From an uncultured Clostridia bacterium (GTDB lineage Bacteria; Bacillota; Clostridia; Christensenellales; Borkfalkiaceae), in assembly GCA_934278995.1 (NCBI GenBank), contig CAKQWM010000011.1, positions 18,871 to 82,870 on the forward strand: DNA of 64,000 nt. Direction: 5' to 3'. The stretch's first letter is position 1. Every line of letters starts with the position of its first letter. A program made the position numbers and the translations under genes. The notes beneath the pieces were generated by a model. It worked only from the letters and a program-made list of their open reading frames with translations. It had not been told where the DNA came from and made no database searches. This document shows, one piece after another, positions 34,354 to 41,893 of this stretch.

Positions 34354-34563
34354 ATGGTTTATGCGGCAGTAAAAAAGGACGGTGCAGGAAAACGCCGCCC
34401 GAAACAAAACGGAGCGAAAATACTTGGAAGATATAAAAGGAATAAAAACTCAAAATATGCCGCCGTGCGAAGAATTACGGGGCGATTCGCCAAGCGGTTT
34501 AGCGGCGAACGCCCCGTTTCGCTCAGGCTCCAAAGTCGACCTTTTTATCCGAGTTTAAGTTAG
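34354..34563 (+). CDS. Small ORF, doubtful
   Basis: 69 codons, Arg/Lys-rich (GKRRPKQNG...RRITGRFAKRF). AGGAG lies 6 bases before the ATG. The last ~14 codons run into the cassette 5' repeat, so the natural 3' end may have been replaced when the cassette arrived. It may be a truncated gene or a chance ORF. Confidence 0.25.
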   Translation: MVYAAVKKDGAGKRRPKQNGAKILGRYKRNKNSKYAAVRRITGRFAKRFSGERPVSLRLQSRPFYPSLS

Positions 34564-34706
34564 TTGTTTGGCGGGCGCTTGACCGCGACGCGAAGCGTCG
34601 CGCTTGTATAGTCAAGCACCCGCCAAAGTGCCATTTGAAGTTTTTCAAGATTTCTGCGCTCGCAAACTCAATAGCGGTTGAAAAATTTAGAATTTTGTGC
34701 TATAAT
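34521..34706 (+). repeat. Cassette 5' element, copy A (nested hairpin plus promoter)
   Basis: A ~185-bp direct repeat of 38858-39040, highly similar by eye. It contains an outer stem TTTGGCGGGCGCTTGAC (34567-34583) / GTCAAGCACCCGCCAAA (34611-34627) around an inner stem CGCGACGC-GAA-GCGTCGCG (34584-34602). It ends in a sigma-A promoter, TTGAAA (34678-34683), 17 bp, TATAAT (34701-34706), that drives the restriction-modification operon. One mismatch in the outer stem of copy A is a perfect pair in copy B. Confidence 0.85.
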
Positions 34707-34737
34707 GGAGAAAAATAATTATTGGAGGATGCCTTAA

Positions 34738-35742
34738 ATGAACTTAATCAGTTTGTTCAGCGGTTGCGGCGGTTTGGATTTGGGCTTTGAAAAGGCAGGC
34801 TTTAATGTTGCCGTAGCAAACGAATTTGACCCTACAATTTGGGCAACTTTCAAGGCCAATCATCCCAATACTAAGTTAATAGAAGGAGACATACGCAAAA
34901 TTAAAGATACGGATTTTCCAGACGATATCGACGGAATAATTGGCGGACCGCCTTGTCAATCTTGGTCTGAAGCAGGTGCGCAACGCGGAATCGACGATTT
35001 GCGCGGTCAACTTTTTTATGAATACATAAGGATATTGAAAAGCAAACAACCGAAATTTTTTCTTGCTGAAAACGTAAGTGGTATGTTGCTCGGCAGACAT
35101 TCCGAGGCTGTTAAAAATATTATTGAACTGTTTAAAGAATGCGGTTATAACGTAACCGTTACTTTAGTAAACGCTAAAGACTATGGTGTGCCGCAAGAGC
35201 GTAAGCGTGTTTTTTATATTGGATTTAGAAACGATTTGAATATTGATTTCAAATTTCCTCAAGGTTCAACAAAAGGCAATGATAAAAAAATAACGCTTCG
35301 CGATACAATTTGGGATTTACAATTCACTGCAGTTCCTGCCGGTGCTAAAAATTATCATAACCCTAATGCTGTTAATAATAACGAATACTTTACGGGGGCG
35401 TTCTCGCCTATATTTATGAGTCGTAACAGAGTAAAATCTTGGGACGAACAAGCATTCACGGTTCAAGCATCGGGCAGGCAATGTCAAATACATCCGCAAG
35501 CCCCTAAAATGACCTTCATTTCTCAAAATCATCGTGAATTTGTAAAAGGCAAAGAACACTTATATCGTAGAATGACTATTCGTGAAATTGCACGTATTCA
35601 AGGCTTTCCCGATACGTTCAAATTTATTTACGATTATACGGACAACGCCTATAAAATGATTGGCAATGCAGTTCCAGTAAATCTCGCCTATGAAGTCGCG
35701 GTAGCAATAAAACAAGCATTACAAGCGAAGGAGGAAAAATGA
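34738..35742 (+). CDS. DNA (cytosine-5-)-methyltransferase, HaeIII-like
   Basis: This 334-residue C5-methyltransferase should protect host DNA by methylating cytosine. Conserved motifs in order are I (LFSGCGGLDLGFEKAG), IV with the catalytic Cys (GGPPCQSWSEAG), VI (FFLAENVSGM), VIII (YGVPQERKRVFYIGF), the target recognition region with SRNRVKSWDEQAFTVQASGRQCQ, and IX/X (EIARIQGFPDTF, YKMIGNAVPVNLAYEVA). From memory the whole sequence lines up closely with M.HaeIII, so GGCC is the predicted site. GGAGGAT lies before the ATG. The restriction gene overlaps its stop as ATGA. Confidence 0.92.
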   Translation: MNLISLFSGCGGLDLGFEKAGFNVAVANEFDPTIWATFKANHPNTKLIEGDIRKIKDTDFPDDIDGIIGGPPCQSWSEAGAQRGIDDLRGQLFYEYIRILKSKQPKFFLAENVSGMLLGRHSEAVKNIIELFKECGYNVTVTLVNAKDYGVPQERKRVFYIGFRNDLNIDFKFPQGSTKGNDKKITLRDTIWDLQFTAVPAGAKNYHNPNAVNNNEYFTGAFSPIFMSRNRVKSWDEQAFTVQASGRQCQIHPQAPKMTFISQNHREFVKGKEHLYRRMTIREIARIQGFPDTFKFIYDYTDNAYKMIGNAVPVNLAYEVAVAIKQALQAKEEK

Positions 35743-36692
35743 GTAAACAAAGCAATAATCAAGGTCGTGCTTATGAATTTATTTGCCTATTGACTTTATC
35801 TCAAGAAATTAATAAAACTCGCAAGGCTGAAATTGAGGTTAATAGCGCATATCATGCCGCCGAACACGCTTGGAATACGATTTCTGATGAATTAAAGTCT
35901 ATCCTTGTGCAAAGTGCTACTGCCGCTGTATCTACTATTTTTGATATGGAACCTATGATTGTCGAAAATAGCGATGATATTCTTTCCCTAAAGATTCAAA
36001 CTGACAACGAAGGAAAAGAAGGTGATGTCAGAGATATAGTGATTGCTCGTGAAAACGTAAAATGGGAAATCGGCTTGAGCCTTAAACATAATCATTTTGC
36101 TGTAAAGCATAGCCGTTTGGCAAAAGATTTGGATTTCGGCAATAAATGGTTTGGTATCCCTTGTTCAGAAAACTATTGGAACGATATTAAGCCCATTTTC
36201 GATTATTTGACAGAACAAAAGGCTGACAATAAAAAATGGAATGAATTGCCGTCAAAAGATACAACTGTGTATGTCCCTCTTTTGCAGGCTTTCATGGACG
36301 AACTTAATCGTAGCAATGCGTTAGATTCTTCCGTTCCGCAAAAAATGGTTGAATATTTACTTGGTGAGTTCGATTTTTACAAAGTTATCAGTATTGATTC
36401 AAAGCGTATCACTCGCATTCAATCGTATAATATGCACGGTCAACTTAACCGAGCAAGCAAAACAATAAAACCGCAAATACATATTCCTGTGGCTTGTCTG
36501 CCCACTCGTATCGTGAATCTTGAATTTAAGCCAAATAGCACAAACACGGTAGAGTTATATATGGACGGAGGTTGGCAATTCAGTTTCCGTATACATAATG
36601 CGGCTACCAAAGTCGAAACAAGTTTGAAGTTCGACATTCAAATTGTTGGAATGCCCACTACGATTATTACTATCAATTGCAGTTGGAAGTAA
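35739..36692 (+). CDS. Type II restriction endonuclease, HaeIII family
   Basis: This 317-residue protein resembles R.HaeIII (RE_HaeIII family), which cuts GGCC. Segments I associate with that family are NNQGRAYEF, GKEGDVRDIVI, VKWEIGLSLKHNHFAVKHSRL, DFGNKWFGIPCSENYWNDIKPIFDYL, LLQAFMDELNRS, KMVEYLLGEFDFYKVIS and LEFKPNSTNTVELYMDGGWQFSFRIHNA. Charged residues in the GDVRD and WEIGLSLKH region are plausible catalytic PD-(D/E)XK-like positions. A 4-bp overlap with the methyltransferase gene lets the methylase be made first. No control (C) protein gene is seen. Confidence 0.9.
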   Translation: MSKQSNNQGRAYEFICLLTLSQEINKTRKAEIEVNSAYHAAEHAWNTISDELKSILVQSATAAVSTIFDMEPMIVENSDDILSLKIQTDNEGKEGDVRDIVIARENVKWEIGLSLKHNHFAVKHSRLAKDLDFGNKWFGIPCSENYWNDIKPIFDYLTEQKADNKKWNELPSKDTTVYVPLLQAFMDELNRSNALDSSVPQKMVEYLLGEFDFYKVISIDSKRITRIQSYNMHGQLNRASKTIKPQIHIPVACLPTRIVNLEFKPNSTNTVELYMDGGWQFSFRIHNAATKVETSLKFDIQIVGMPTTIITINCSWK

Positions 36693-36713
36693 ATGGGCAT
36701 TAAGGGGAAATAA

Positions 36714-37736
36714 ATGAGAAGAAATAATCCTAGATATAATGCTTGGCTAAAACATAGGTTAAAACATTTAGAGAAAAGAAAAAGAAAGAAAAAAGGTCGT
36801 CGAAGTGGACAGGCTCATTATTCATATAAAAGCAAAGAAAATAAGCAACAATCACAACAAGAGTCTTATGTGGTATCGGCTCCTAGAAACTTTAGTATAA
36901 AAGATAATGCCTTAGAAATGTCGGATTTTTTTGATAAAGTTGTAAGTTTTACAAACAAAAGACAAAAATCTGCATATATTTTATTTGATTTGTCTAAGGT
37001 AGAGAATATTACAGCGGATGCGATAATTTATTTATTGGCAGTTATAAAAGACTTGCAAAAATTAGGACTTGCACATCATAGATTTACAGGTAATTTACCT
37101 TTTAATCATAAAGCTAGAGAATGTTTTATCCAATCTGGGTTTCTTGATTATATGGAAAGTAAAATCCCGAAAGATTATACAAATTCACAATGTGTACGGA
37201 TTATGTCAAATGACAAATACAACCAATTATCAACGAAAGCCATATGTGATTTTACAACAAATTATTGTAATTCCACCAAGCAGTCGACTCGTTTTTTATA
37301 TGTATTAATCAATGAGATGATGCTAAACACGTACCAACATGCATACACAACAGCCGATTCAAATAAATTAAATAAATGGTATCTATTTGCACAAAAGGAT
37401 GCAAACGTATTGAAATATACTTTTCTCGATATAGGGTTGGGCATTCCTAAAACAGTTCGAAAAAAATGGACAGAACGCTTGTGGAGTACTGAATCATCAA
37501 TAATAGCTTCTGCATTAGATGGCGAATTTAGAACTACAACCAAGAAAGAATACAGAGGGAAAGGTTTGCCAAAAATAAAAGAGTGTGTAAAAGAACATAA
37601 ACTAAACAACTTCACTATAATATCTAATAAAGGTTTTTGTAAACTAAGGGATAATAATGGCGAATTAGCAATTGAAGAAAATGAATTGCAAAAACCAATA
37701 TTTGGCACTATATATTATTGGGAAATTCAACTGTAA
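36714..37736 (+). CDS. STAS-like/GHKL ATPase-domain protein
   Basis: This 340-residue protein has a strongly basic N-terminus (residues 12-31). A STAS-like region follows (about 85-150: SAYILFDLSKVENITADAIIYLLAVIKDL...), and then a GHKL-type ATPase domain. The N box is NEMMLNTYQHA (200-210), the G1 box DIGLGIP (239-245) and the G2 box RGKGLPKIK (281-289). There is no histidine-phosphorylation domain, so it resembles anti-sigma/partner-switching kinases rather than sensor kinases. Base composition is clearly more AT-rich than the core genes. It is followed by a DUF4325 gene and a membrane protein gene, and the three probably form one module. Confidence 0.8.
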   Translation: MRRNNPRYNAWLKHRLKHLEKRKRKKKGRRSGQAHYSYKSKENKQQSQQESYVVSAPRNFSIKDNALEMSDFFDKVVSFTNKRQKSAYILFDLSKVENITADAIIYLLAVIKDLQKLGLAHHRFTGNLPFNHKARECFIQSGFLDYMESKIPKDYTNSQCVRIMSNDKYNQLSTKAICDFTTNYCNSTKQSTRFLYVLINEMMLNTYQHAYTTADSNKLNKWYLFAQKDANVLKYTFLDIGLGIPKTVRKKWTERLWSTESSIIASALDGEFRTTTKKEYRGKGLPKIKECVKEHKLNNFTIISNKGFCKLRDNNGELAIEENELQKPIFGTIYYWEIQL

Positions 37737-37757
37737 CTGTAGGAGGTTATAAGAATA

Positions 37758-38087
37758 ATGATAACATACGTAATTGCAAAAAACTATACAGAGACTCCTG
37801 GTCCGCGTTATGAAAGTGAGGGACAATTTTCGGGAGAGAATTTCAGAAATACTGTTTTATTGGATTTATTAAAAAAAGCAAAAGAACAGAGTACTTCGAT
37901 ACTAATTGATTTCGATGGCGGATATGGATACCCTACTTCATTTTTGGAAGAGGCTTTTGGCGGATTAGTTAGAGTTACAAAAGATAGAAACATTTTATCT
38001 ATTTTTTCGTTTAAATCAGATGAAGAACCATCTTTAATTAAAGAGGTTGAATCATATATAAAAGCGGCTATTGAGGCATTGAAATGA
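37758..38087 (+). CDS. DUF4325 (STAS-like) protein
   Basis: This 109-residue protein has the DUF4325 pattern: SGENFRNTVLLDLLKKA, the strand ILIDFDGGYGYPTSFLEEAFGGLVR, and a C-terminal amphipathic helix. DUF4325 is a STAS-like fold often encoded next to GHKL ATPases, where it may be the binding partner or phosphorylation substrate. AGGAGG lies about 11 bases before the ATG. The 3' end overlaps the next gene as ATGA, which suggests fixed stoichiometry with the membrane protein. Confidence 0.85.
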   Translation: MITYVIAKNYTETPGPRYESEGQFSGENFRNTVLLDLLKKAKEQSTSILIDFDGGYGYPTSFLEEAFGGLVRVTKDRNILSIFSFKSDEEPSLIKEVESYIKAAIEALK

Positions 38088-38626
38088 AAAAAATTGTTAA
38101 AATAATTATGCTTATTGTTGCATCTATTCTTTTAGTAGTGTGGATAACATTAAGCGCAATATTTAAGAATGATTTTTGGGGCATCGCATTTAAGGACTGG
38201 GTTTCTATTGTTCTTACAATTATTATTGGTATAATCATCGCATATATATTAAATGAAAAGAATGCCAATAAAAAACGCTTTATTGATACATATATTATAA
38301 AATTAAGGTCTCTACACCTTTCGTTAGAATCTTGTCGTGAATCAATTTTTAATGATTATATGAAGAAGGATTTTACAGCTATTATTCTTTCGAATAACAG
38401 AATAATTTGCAATTCAATAGAATTGCTGGCAAATTATGCTAATAAATTCGATATCAGTAAAGAATTTGAATTTCTAAAAAACCAATACATAGAATTTAAG
38501 ATGATAACGACAGAATATACAGAATCATTAAAGGAAGAAGAAAAAAGAAATAAGGCATCTTTAAAAATTAACTTAATGATAAACAAATTGGATGAAATCG
38601 AATTGAAGTTATTTGAAAAAATATGA
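38084..38626 (+). CDS. Two-TM membrane protein with helical cytoplasmic domain
   Basis: I do not recognise a family for this 180-residue protein. It has two N-terminal transmembrane helices (residues about 4-25 and 38-56: IIMLIVASILLVVWITLSAI and VSIVLTIIIGIIIAYIL). A ~120-residue charged, mainly helical domain follows, rich in Asn, Ile, Lys and Glu, with coiled-coil character at the end (KINLMINKLDEIELKLFEKI). Translation is coupled to the DUF4325 gene. Its position as the last gene and its membrane anchor suggest an effector or receptor role; this is inference. Confidence 0.7.
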   Translation: MKKIVKIIMLIVASILLVVWITLSAIFKNDFWGIAFKDWVSIVLTIIIGIIIAYILNEKNANKKRFIDTYIIKLRSLHLSLESCRESIFNDYMKKDFTAIILSNNRIICNSIELLANYANKFDISKEFEFLKNQYIEFKMITTEYTESLKEEEKRNKASLKINLMINKLDEIELKLFEKI

Positions 38627-38630
38627 TAAG

Positions 38631-38800
38631 TTATTCGATTTACGTTACTAACGCTCCGCCAGAAGCGAAATATACGCACCCTAATGAAAAGTTAGGGTGC
38701 GTATATTTCTTTTTTTAAATGCTTCGAAATAACAAGCCGAATAATTCGGAATAACAATAAGATAATAAATACTGAAAATGATAGCAGTTTTTTCAGCCAA
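38631..38800 (+). repeat. Cassette 3' element, copy A, with terminator
   Basis: Starts TTATTCGATTTACGTTACTAACGCTCC and is repeated at 39662. It includes a perfect terminator, ATACGCACCCTAA (38672-38684) / TTAGGGTGCGTAT (38692-38704), followed by TTTCTTTTTTT. One and a half 22-bp palindrome units (CCGAATAATTCGG) and an AT-rich tail shared with copy B follow. Confidence 0.8.
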
Positions 38801-38857
38801 ATATTGTTGAATTATAATAAGATAAAAAATACTAAAACCTATGCCGGGAGAATAATT

Positions 38858-39040
38858 GCTCGGGCTCCAAAGTCGACCTTTTTATCCGAGTTTAAGTTAG
38901 TTGTTTGGCGGGTGCTTGACCGCGACGCGAAGCGTCGCGCTTGTATAGTCAAGCACCCAAATTGCCATTTGAAGTTTTTCAAGAATTCTACGTTTGCAAA
39001 CTCAATAGCGGTTGAAAATTTTAGAAATTTATGCTACAAT
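38858..39040 (+). repeat. Cassette 5' element, copy B (nested hairpin plus promoter)
   Basis: Direct repeat of 34521-34706. The outer stem GGGTGCTTGAC/GTCAAGCACCC is perfect here, and the inner stem CGCGACGC-GAA-GCGTCGCG is identical. The promoter is TTGAAA (39012-39017), 17 bp, TACAAT (39035-39040), and it serves the DUF3592-like gene. Confidence 0.85.
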
Positions 39041-39110
39041 AATAAACGAGCAAAACAAGTCTGTTAAATGCATAAGTCAGTTTTGCCAAAAATTCAAAGA
39101 GGTTAATTCA

Positions 39111-39626
39111 ATGGAAAAGAAAAAATTTAATCGCGGAACTATGGTTGGTGGTATTAGCAGAATAGTAATCGCCTTAATTGCTATGGTAATTGCTATTTTT
39201 GTAATTAGTTCAGGAATCAAGTCATACGACCCTGAAGATAAATTTGGAACAATATTTATGTGCTTAATTGGCGGAATAATGATTATTGCGGCAATAGGTT
39301 TCATTGGCAACGGAGCAAAAATGATTATCGACGGTAAAAAGTCACTTGAAGTTGCCCATAAAGGTCACTCCGAAAACGGCAGAATAACAGACTTAACCGA
39401 AACGGAAGTGACTGAAAATAACAACGGTTGTGTTTCTAATTACACGATATATAACTTAAAGTTTGAATACACGGACGATTCCGGCAATTTATGCGAAAGT
39501 CAAGAGCAAGTTAGTCAAAAAATTTATGAAAAATTACAACAAATGACGATTGTTCCTATTCTTGTATACGGTGAACGTGCAATATTTGATAAAAAAAGAT
39601 TCGATGACGAAAATAATATAGGCTAA
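39111..39626 (+). CDS. DUF3592-like membrane protein
   Basis: A 171-residue protein with two transmembrane helices (about 16-36 and 49-68: IVIALIAMVIAIFVISSG and GTIFMCLIGGIMIIAAIGFIG). A beta-rich extracytoplasmic or cytoplasmic domain follows with the DUF3592 pattern ENGRITDLTETEV...YTIYNLKFEYTDDSGNLCES. ATG 39111 has AGAGG upstream; the longer frame starts inside the promoter. It is the only gene in cassette 2. Function is unknown. Confidence 0.75.
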   Translation: MEKKKFNRGTMVGGISRIVIALIAMVIAIFVISSGIKSYDPEDKFGTIFMCLIGGIMIIAAIGFIGNGAKMIIDGKKSLEVAHKGHSENGRITDLTETEVTENNNGCVSNYTIYNLKFEYTDDSGNLCESQEQVSQKIYEKLQQMTIVPILVYGERAIFDKKRFDDENNIG

Positions 39627-39661
39627 ATTTACGTTTAGATTGGTTAGCGTTAAGTGATTGT

Positions 39662-39810
39662 ATTATTCGATTTACGTTACTAACGCTCCTCCACAAGCGA
39701 ACTGTACGCACCCTAATGAACAGTTAGAGTGCGTATATTTCTTTTAGTCGAATATTTCGGCATGACGATAAGGGGATAAATACCAAAATAAATACTAAAA
39801 CAGGTAGCGG
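39662..39810 (+). repeat. Cassette 3' element, copy B, with terminator
   Basis: TATTCGATTTACGTTACTAACGCTCC matches copy A. The terminator stem TACGCACCCTAA (39705-39716) / TTAGAGTGCGTA (39724-39735) has one mismatch, and TTTCTTTT follows. The AT-rich tail (GATAAATACC...) also matches copy A. Confidence 0.8.
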
Positions 39811-39826
39811 GTTTCCCATCAAATCT

Positions 39827-39930
39827 TTCGGAATAACAAGCCGAATAATTCGGAACAAAAAGCCGAATAATTCGGAATAACAAGCCGAATAATCCGGAAT
39901 AACAAGTCGAATATTTCAGAATAACAATAA
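39827..39930 (+). repeat. 22-bp tandem repeats containing CCGAATAATTCGG palindromes
   Basis: About five units of TTCGGAATAACAAGCCGAATAA with small changes; each junction forms CCGAATAATTCGG. One to two units also occur at 38723-38755 after the first cassette. No gene is in this stretch. Confidence 0.85.
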
Positions 39931-40033
39931 GATAACAAATATTAAAATCAGATAATTGCCGACTTAAATTAAATTTACGATTCATTACGAAAAACCGTGA
40001 CTTTTTTTGCGGTGTAAAATTTTCGGCATAAGA

Positions 40034-40091
40034 TATTTTCTTCATAAAGGTTTTTCGCATATAATTTTCTTCATAAAGGTTTTTCGCATAT
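40034..40091. repeat. 29-bp tandem duplication
   Basis: TTTTCTTCATAAAGGTTTTT followed by CGCATATAA occurs twice in a row just beyond the 3' end of the minus-strand phosphatase gene. No coding potential is apparent. Confidence 0.8.
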
Positions 40092-40098
40092 AATTTTT

Positions 40099-40557
40099 TT
40101 AGCGGTATTGTTCCTTTAATGCATTTAAAACTTTTCTGAAAACTAATTTATTCGGATAGTATTTGTCGTTTGAAAAAACCTCGATGCCTTTTTTCGCTTT
40201 GTATTCCATAATTGCCGCGGCAACCGCCGCGCTGCGAGATTGCCCGAACTCGCATTGACATATCAAAATATCCGTATCGGCAGGCAGTCCGTGATAAAAC
40301 ACGGCAATTTGTTCGGCGGCGGCGTCGATTTTCACACACTGTTTTTTTACGATTTTCAGCCGTTGTTTTTTGTCGGTTTGCGGTAAAGCCTCGAAATACA
40401 CGTCGTTAAAACGAATTTTCAGCAATGCAAACGGAGTGAAATTCGGCTTTGCAAACGTTGAATCCGTATCGCAAATACTTATCAACGCTACTTTGCGACC
40501 GGCAGGGAAGGTGGCTTTTTGTTCTATCCATTTTCTACTCGTTATTAAAATTTTCAT
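40099..40557 (-). CDS. PTP-like (dual-specificity type) phosphatase
   Basis: A 152-residue protein with a cysteine-phosphatase P-loop: ILICQCEFGQSRSAAVAAAIM, i.e. C102-x5-R108. A general-acid candidate lies upstream in the HGLPADTD segment. The overall size suits a single-domain dual-specificity or PTP-like phosphatase; the substrate (phosphoprotein, phosphoinositide or RNA 5' end) is unknown. ATG 40557 is chosen because AAAGGAG lies about 10 bases upstream. The longer in-frame start runs further into the metallo-hydrolase gene. It overlaps that gene by 23 bp, so the two are translationally coupled. Confidence 0.75.
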   Translation of the reverse strand: MKILITSRKWIEQKATFPAGRKVALISICDTDSTFAKPNFTPFALLKIRFNDVYFEALPQTDKKQRLKIVKKQCVKIDAAAEQIAVFYHGLPADTDILICQCEFGQSRSAAVAAAIMEYKAKKGIEVFSNDKYYPNKLVFRKVLNALKEQYR

Positions 40558-41764
40558 ATTTTTCAATCTCCTTTGTCTTATTTGAAACACTTCGCCGCTC
40601 GTAATGCAAAAACGGATATTTTTTGTAGTCAGAACTTTCAAACGGAGTGTGTACCCAAACGACTTCATTCGGGCAACAACGCATTAAAAGCCTCATGACG
40701 GTGGTTTTATCGGCATGCCCGGAAGCATGCAGATTAACCACGTTTATGCCCAACTTTTTTACGCCCGCAATAAATTTTTGCATTCCGTCCGTTTCAAGAT
40801 ACCCGCTCCATAAAGAATAAACCAACGTTGCGCCTTTCAGATTGTTGCCGAGTTTTGCTAATTTTCTTAAATACGGCAACGTTGAAGTTTTAACCATCAT
40901 GACGTAATCGGTTTTAGGCGCCAAAGCGCGAATAGAAACCGATTTTTTTCTGACGTCGCAAAATGACGAAAAGTCCGTAATCGATTTAGGATAATATACT
41001 TTGACTTTATCGAATGTTTTTGCTTTAGGAACGCTTGCCCCCATAATTTCAAGAATACGCTCTTCTTCGATATCGACTAAAAAATCCCGTCCCGACCGCG
41101 CGCTTGCTTTATACGCGCTTACTATACGGTCAATATTCGTTGTGGAGGCTATAATGAAAACGGGTTTTTCGGTGTGGTTAAACAGGTCTGTCAATTTTTT
41201 TTCCAAAGCGCGTTCACCGAAAGTTTTACCGAGAAAAAAGTTAGTGCCCTCCGTAATCACCGTGTCAATTTTTTTGGGGAATCGCTCTAACAGCGCGTCA
41301 AACGATTTTCTTCCGTGAGAACGAAAATCCCCCGTATAAAGAATACTTTTGCCGTTGCCTTCGATAAGCAACATATAACTATCTGGAGCGGAATGGTCGC
41401 ATAAATAAGGGGTAATACGAATACTGCCCACGTAAAAGGGCGAGCCGTCGTAATAAGTACGGAAATTAGAAACGTCCGCCCCCGCATGTTGCAAGCAAAA
41501 AATCTCTCTCGATATCCTTCCCGAATATACGGGAATTTTTTTATCGACAAGATGTATAAGTCCGTTGTGATCCGCGTGATTATGCGTAACGATAACCGCA
41601 TCGTAGCGCGTCGTAAGAACGATTCGTTCGGTTTCCGTCAACGCCGCCGACGAACGCAAACTTTTACCGCATTCCACGAGAATTTTTGCGCCGTATAATG
41701 AAAATTCGATTAAATTACCCGTAAGTTCCTCTTTTCCTCGTATAATTCGATACTGTAATTGCAT
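40535..41764 (-). CDS. Metallo-beta-lactamase-fold, beta-CASP-type hydrolase
   Basis: A 409-residue protein of the MBL superfamily with the zinc motif HNHADH at residues 61-66, a downstream His in LCDHSAPDS and Asp in YTGDFRSHG. The C-terminal region LHASGHADKTTVMRLL is typical of beta-CASP nucleases (RNase J/CPSF73-like). That suggests nucleic-acid cleavage, but it lacks the usual RNase J length (about 550) and C-terminal domain. GAGG precedes the ATG. It is paired with a PTP-like phosphatase gene, an unusual combination. Confidence 0.8.
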   Translation of the reverse strand: MQLQYRIIRGKEELTGNLIEFSLYGAKILVECGKSLRSSAALTETERIVLTTRYDAVIVTHNHADHNGLIHLVDKKIPVYSGRISREIFCLQHAGADVSNFRTYYDGSPFYVGSIRITPYLCDHSAPDSYMLLIEGNGKSILYTGDFRSHGRKSFDALLERFPKKIDTVITEGTNFFLGKTFGERALEKKLTDLFNHTEKPVFIIASTTNIDRIVSAYKASARSGRDFLVDIEEERILEIMGASVPKAKTFDKVKVYYPKSITDFSSFCDVRKKSVSIRALAPKTDYVMMVKTSTLPYLRKLAKLGNNLKGATLVYSLWSGYLETDGMQKFIAGVKKLGINVVNLHASGHADKTTVMRLLMRCCPNEVVWVHTPFESSDYKKYPFLHYERRSVSNKTKEIEKYENFNNE

Positions 41765-41893
41765 ATTATAACCTCACTTATAAGTATAGTATAGTATTTC
41801 AATGTTTATTTTCTCATCTTGTAACGGTTAAAATCAACGGCGGTCAAAAAGCCGTCGTTGATTTTAATTCGTTGATTGTAAATTCGTTGATTG

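Larger units (their letters stand above)
34159..34737 (+). other. Gap between tRNA-Ser and the methyltransferase gene
   Basis: It holds the tRNA terminator, a doubtful 69-codon ORF with a good RBS (34354-34563), and the first copy of the ~185-bp cassette 5' element with its promoter. I see no integrase or transposase remnant. Confidence 0.6.

Noticed and set aside
34521..39040. Integron attC sites or a CRISPR array
   Set aside because: The repeated elements lack the attC core sites (RYYYAAC/GTTRRRY in the right arrangement), and there is no short repeat with unique spacers of constant length, nor any cas gene.
38804..39067. 87-codon frame covering the second cassette 5' element
   Set aside because: It lies over the hairpin and promoter of the repeat and uses a different frame from the ORF over copy A. 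It is not conserved as protein between the two copies.
39713..40060. Open frame of 115 codons on the minus strand with YSxCYS-like repeats
   Set aside because: It is a read-through of the 22-bp palindromic tandem repeats and the terminator region. There is no RBS and no plausible protein composition.
34071..40100. Prophage or integrative element with tRNA att duplication
   Set aside because: I looked for a second copy of the tRNA-Ser 3' end and for integrase, transposase or phage structural genes and found none in the window. The region is better described as cassettes.
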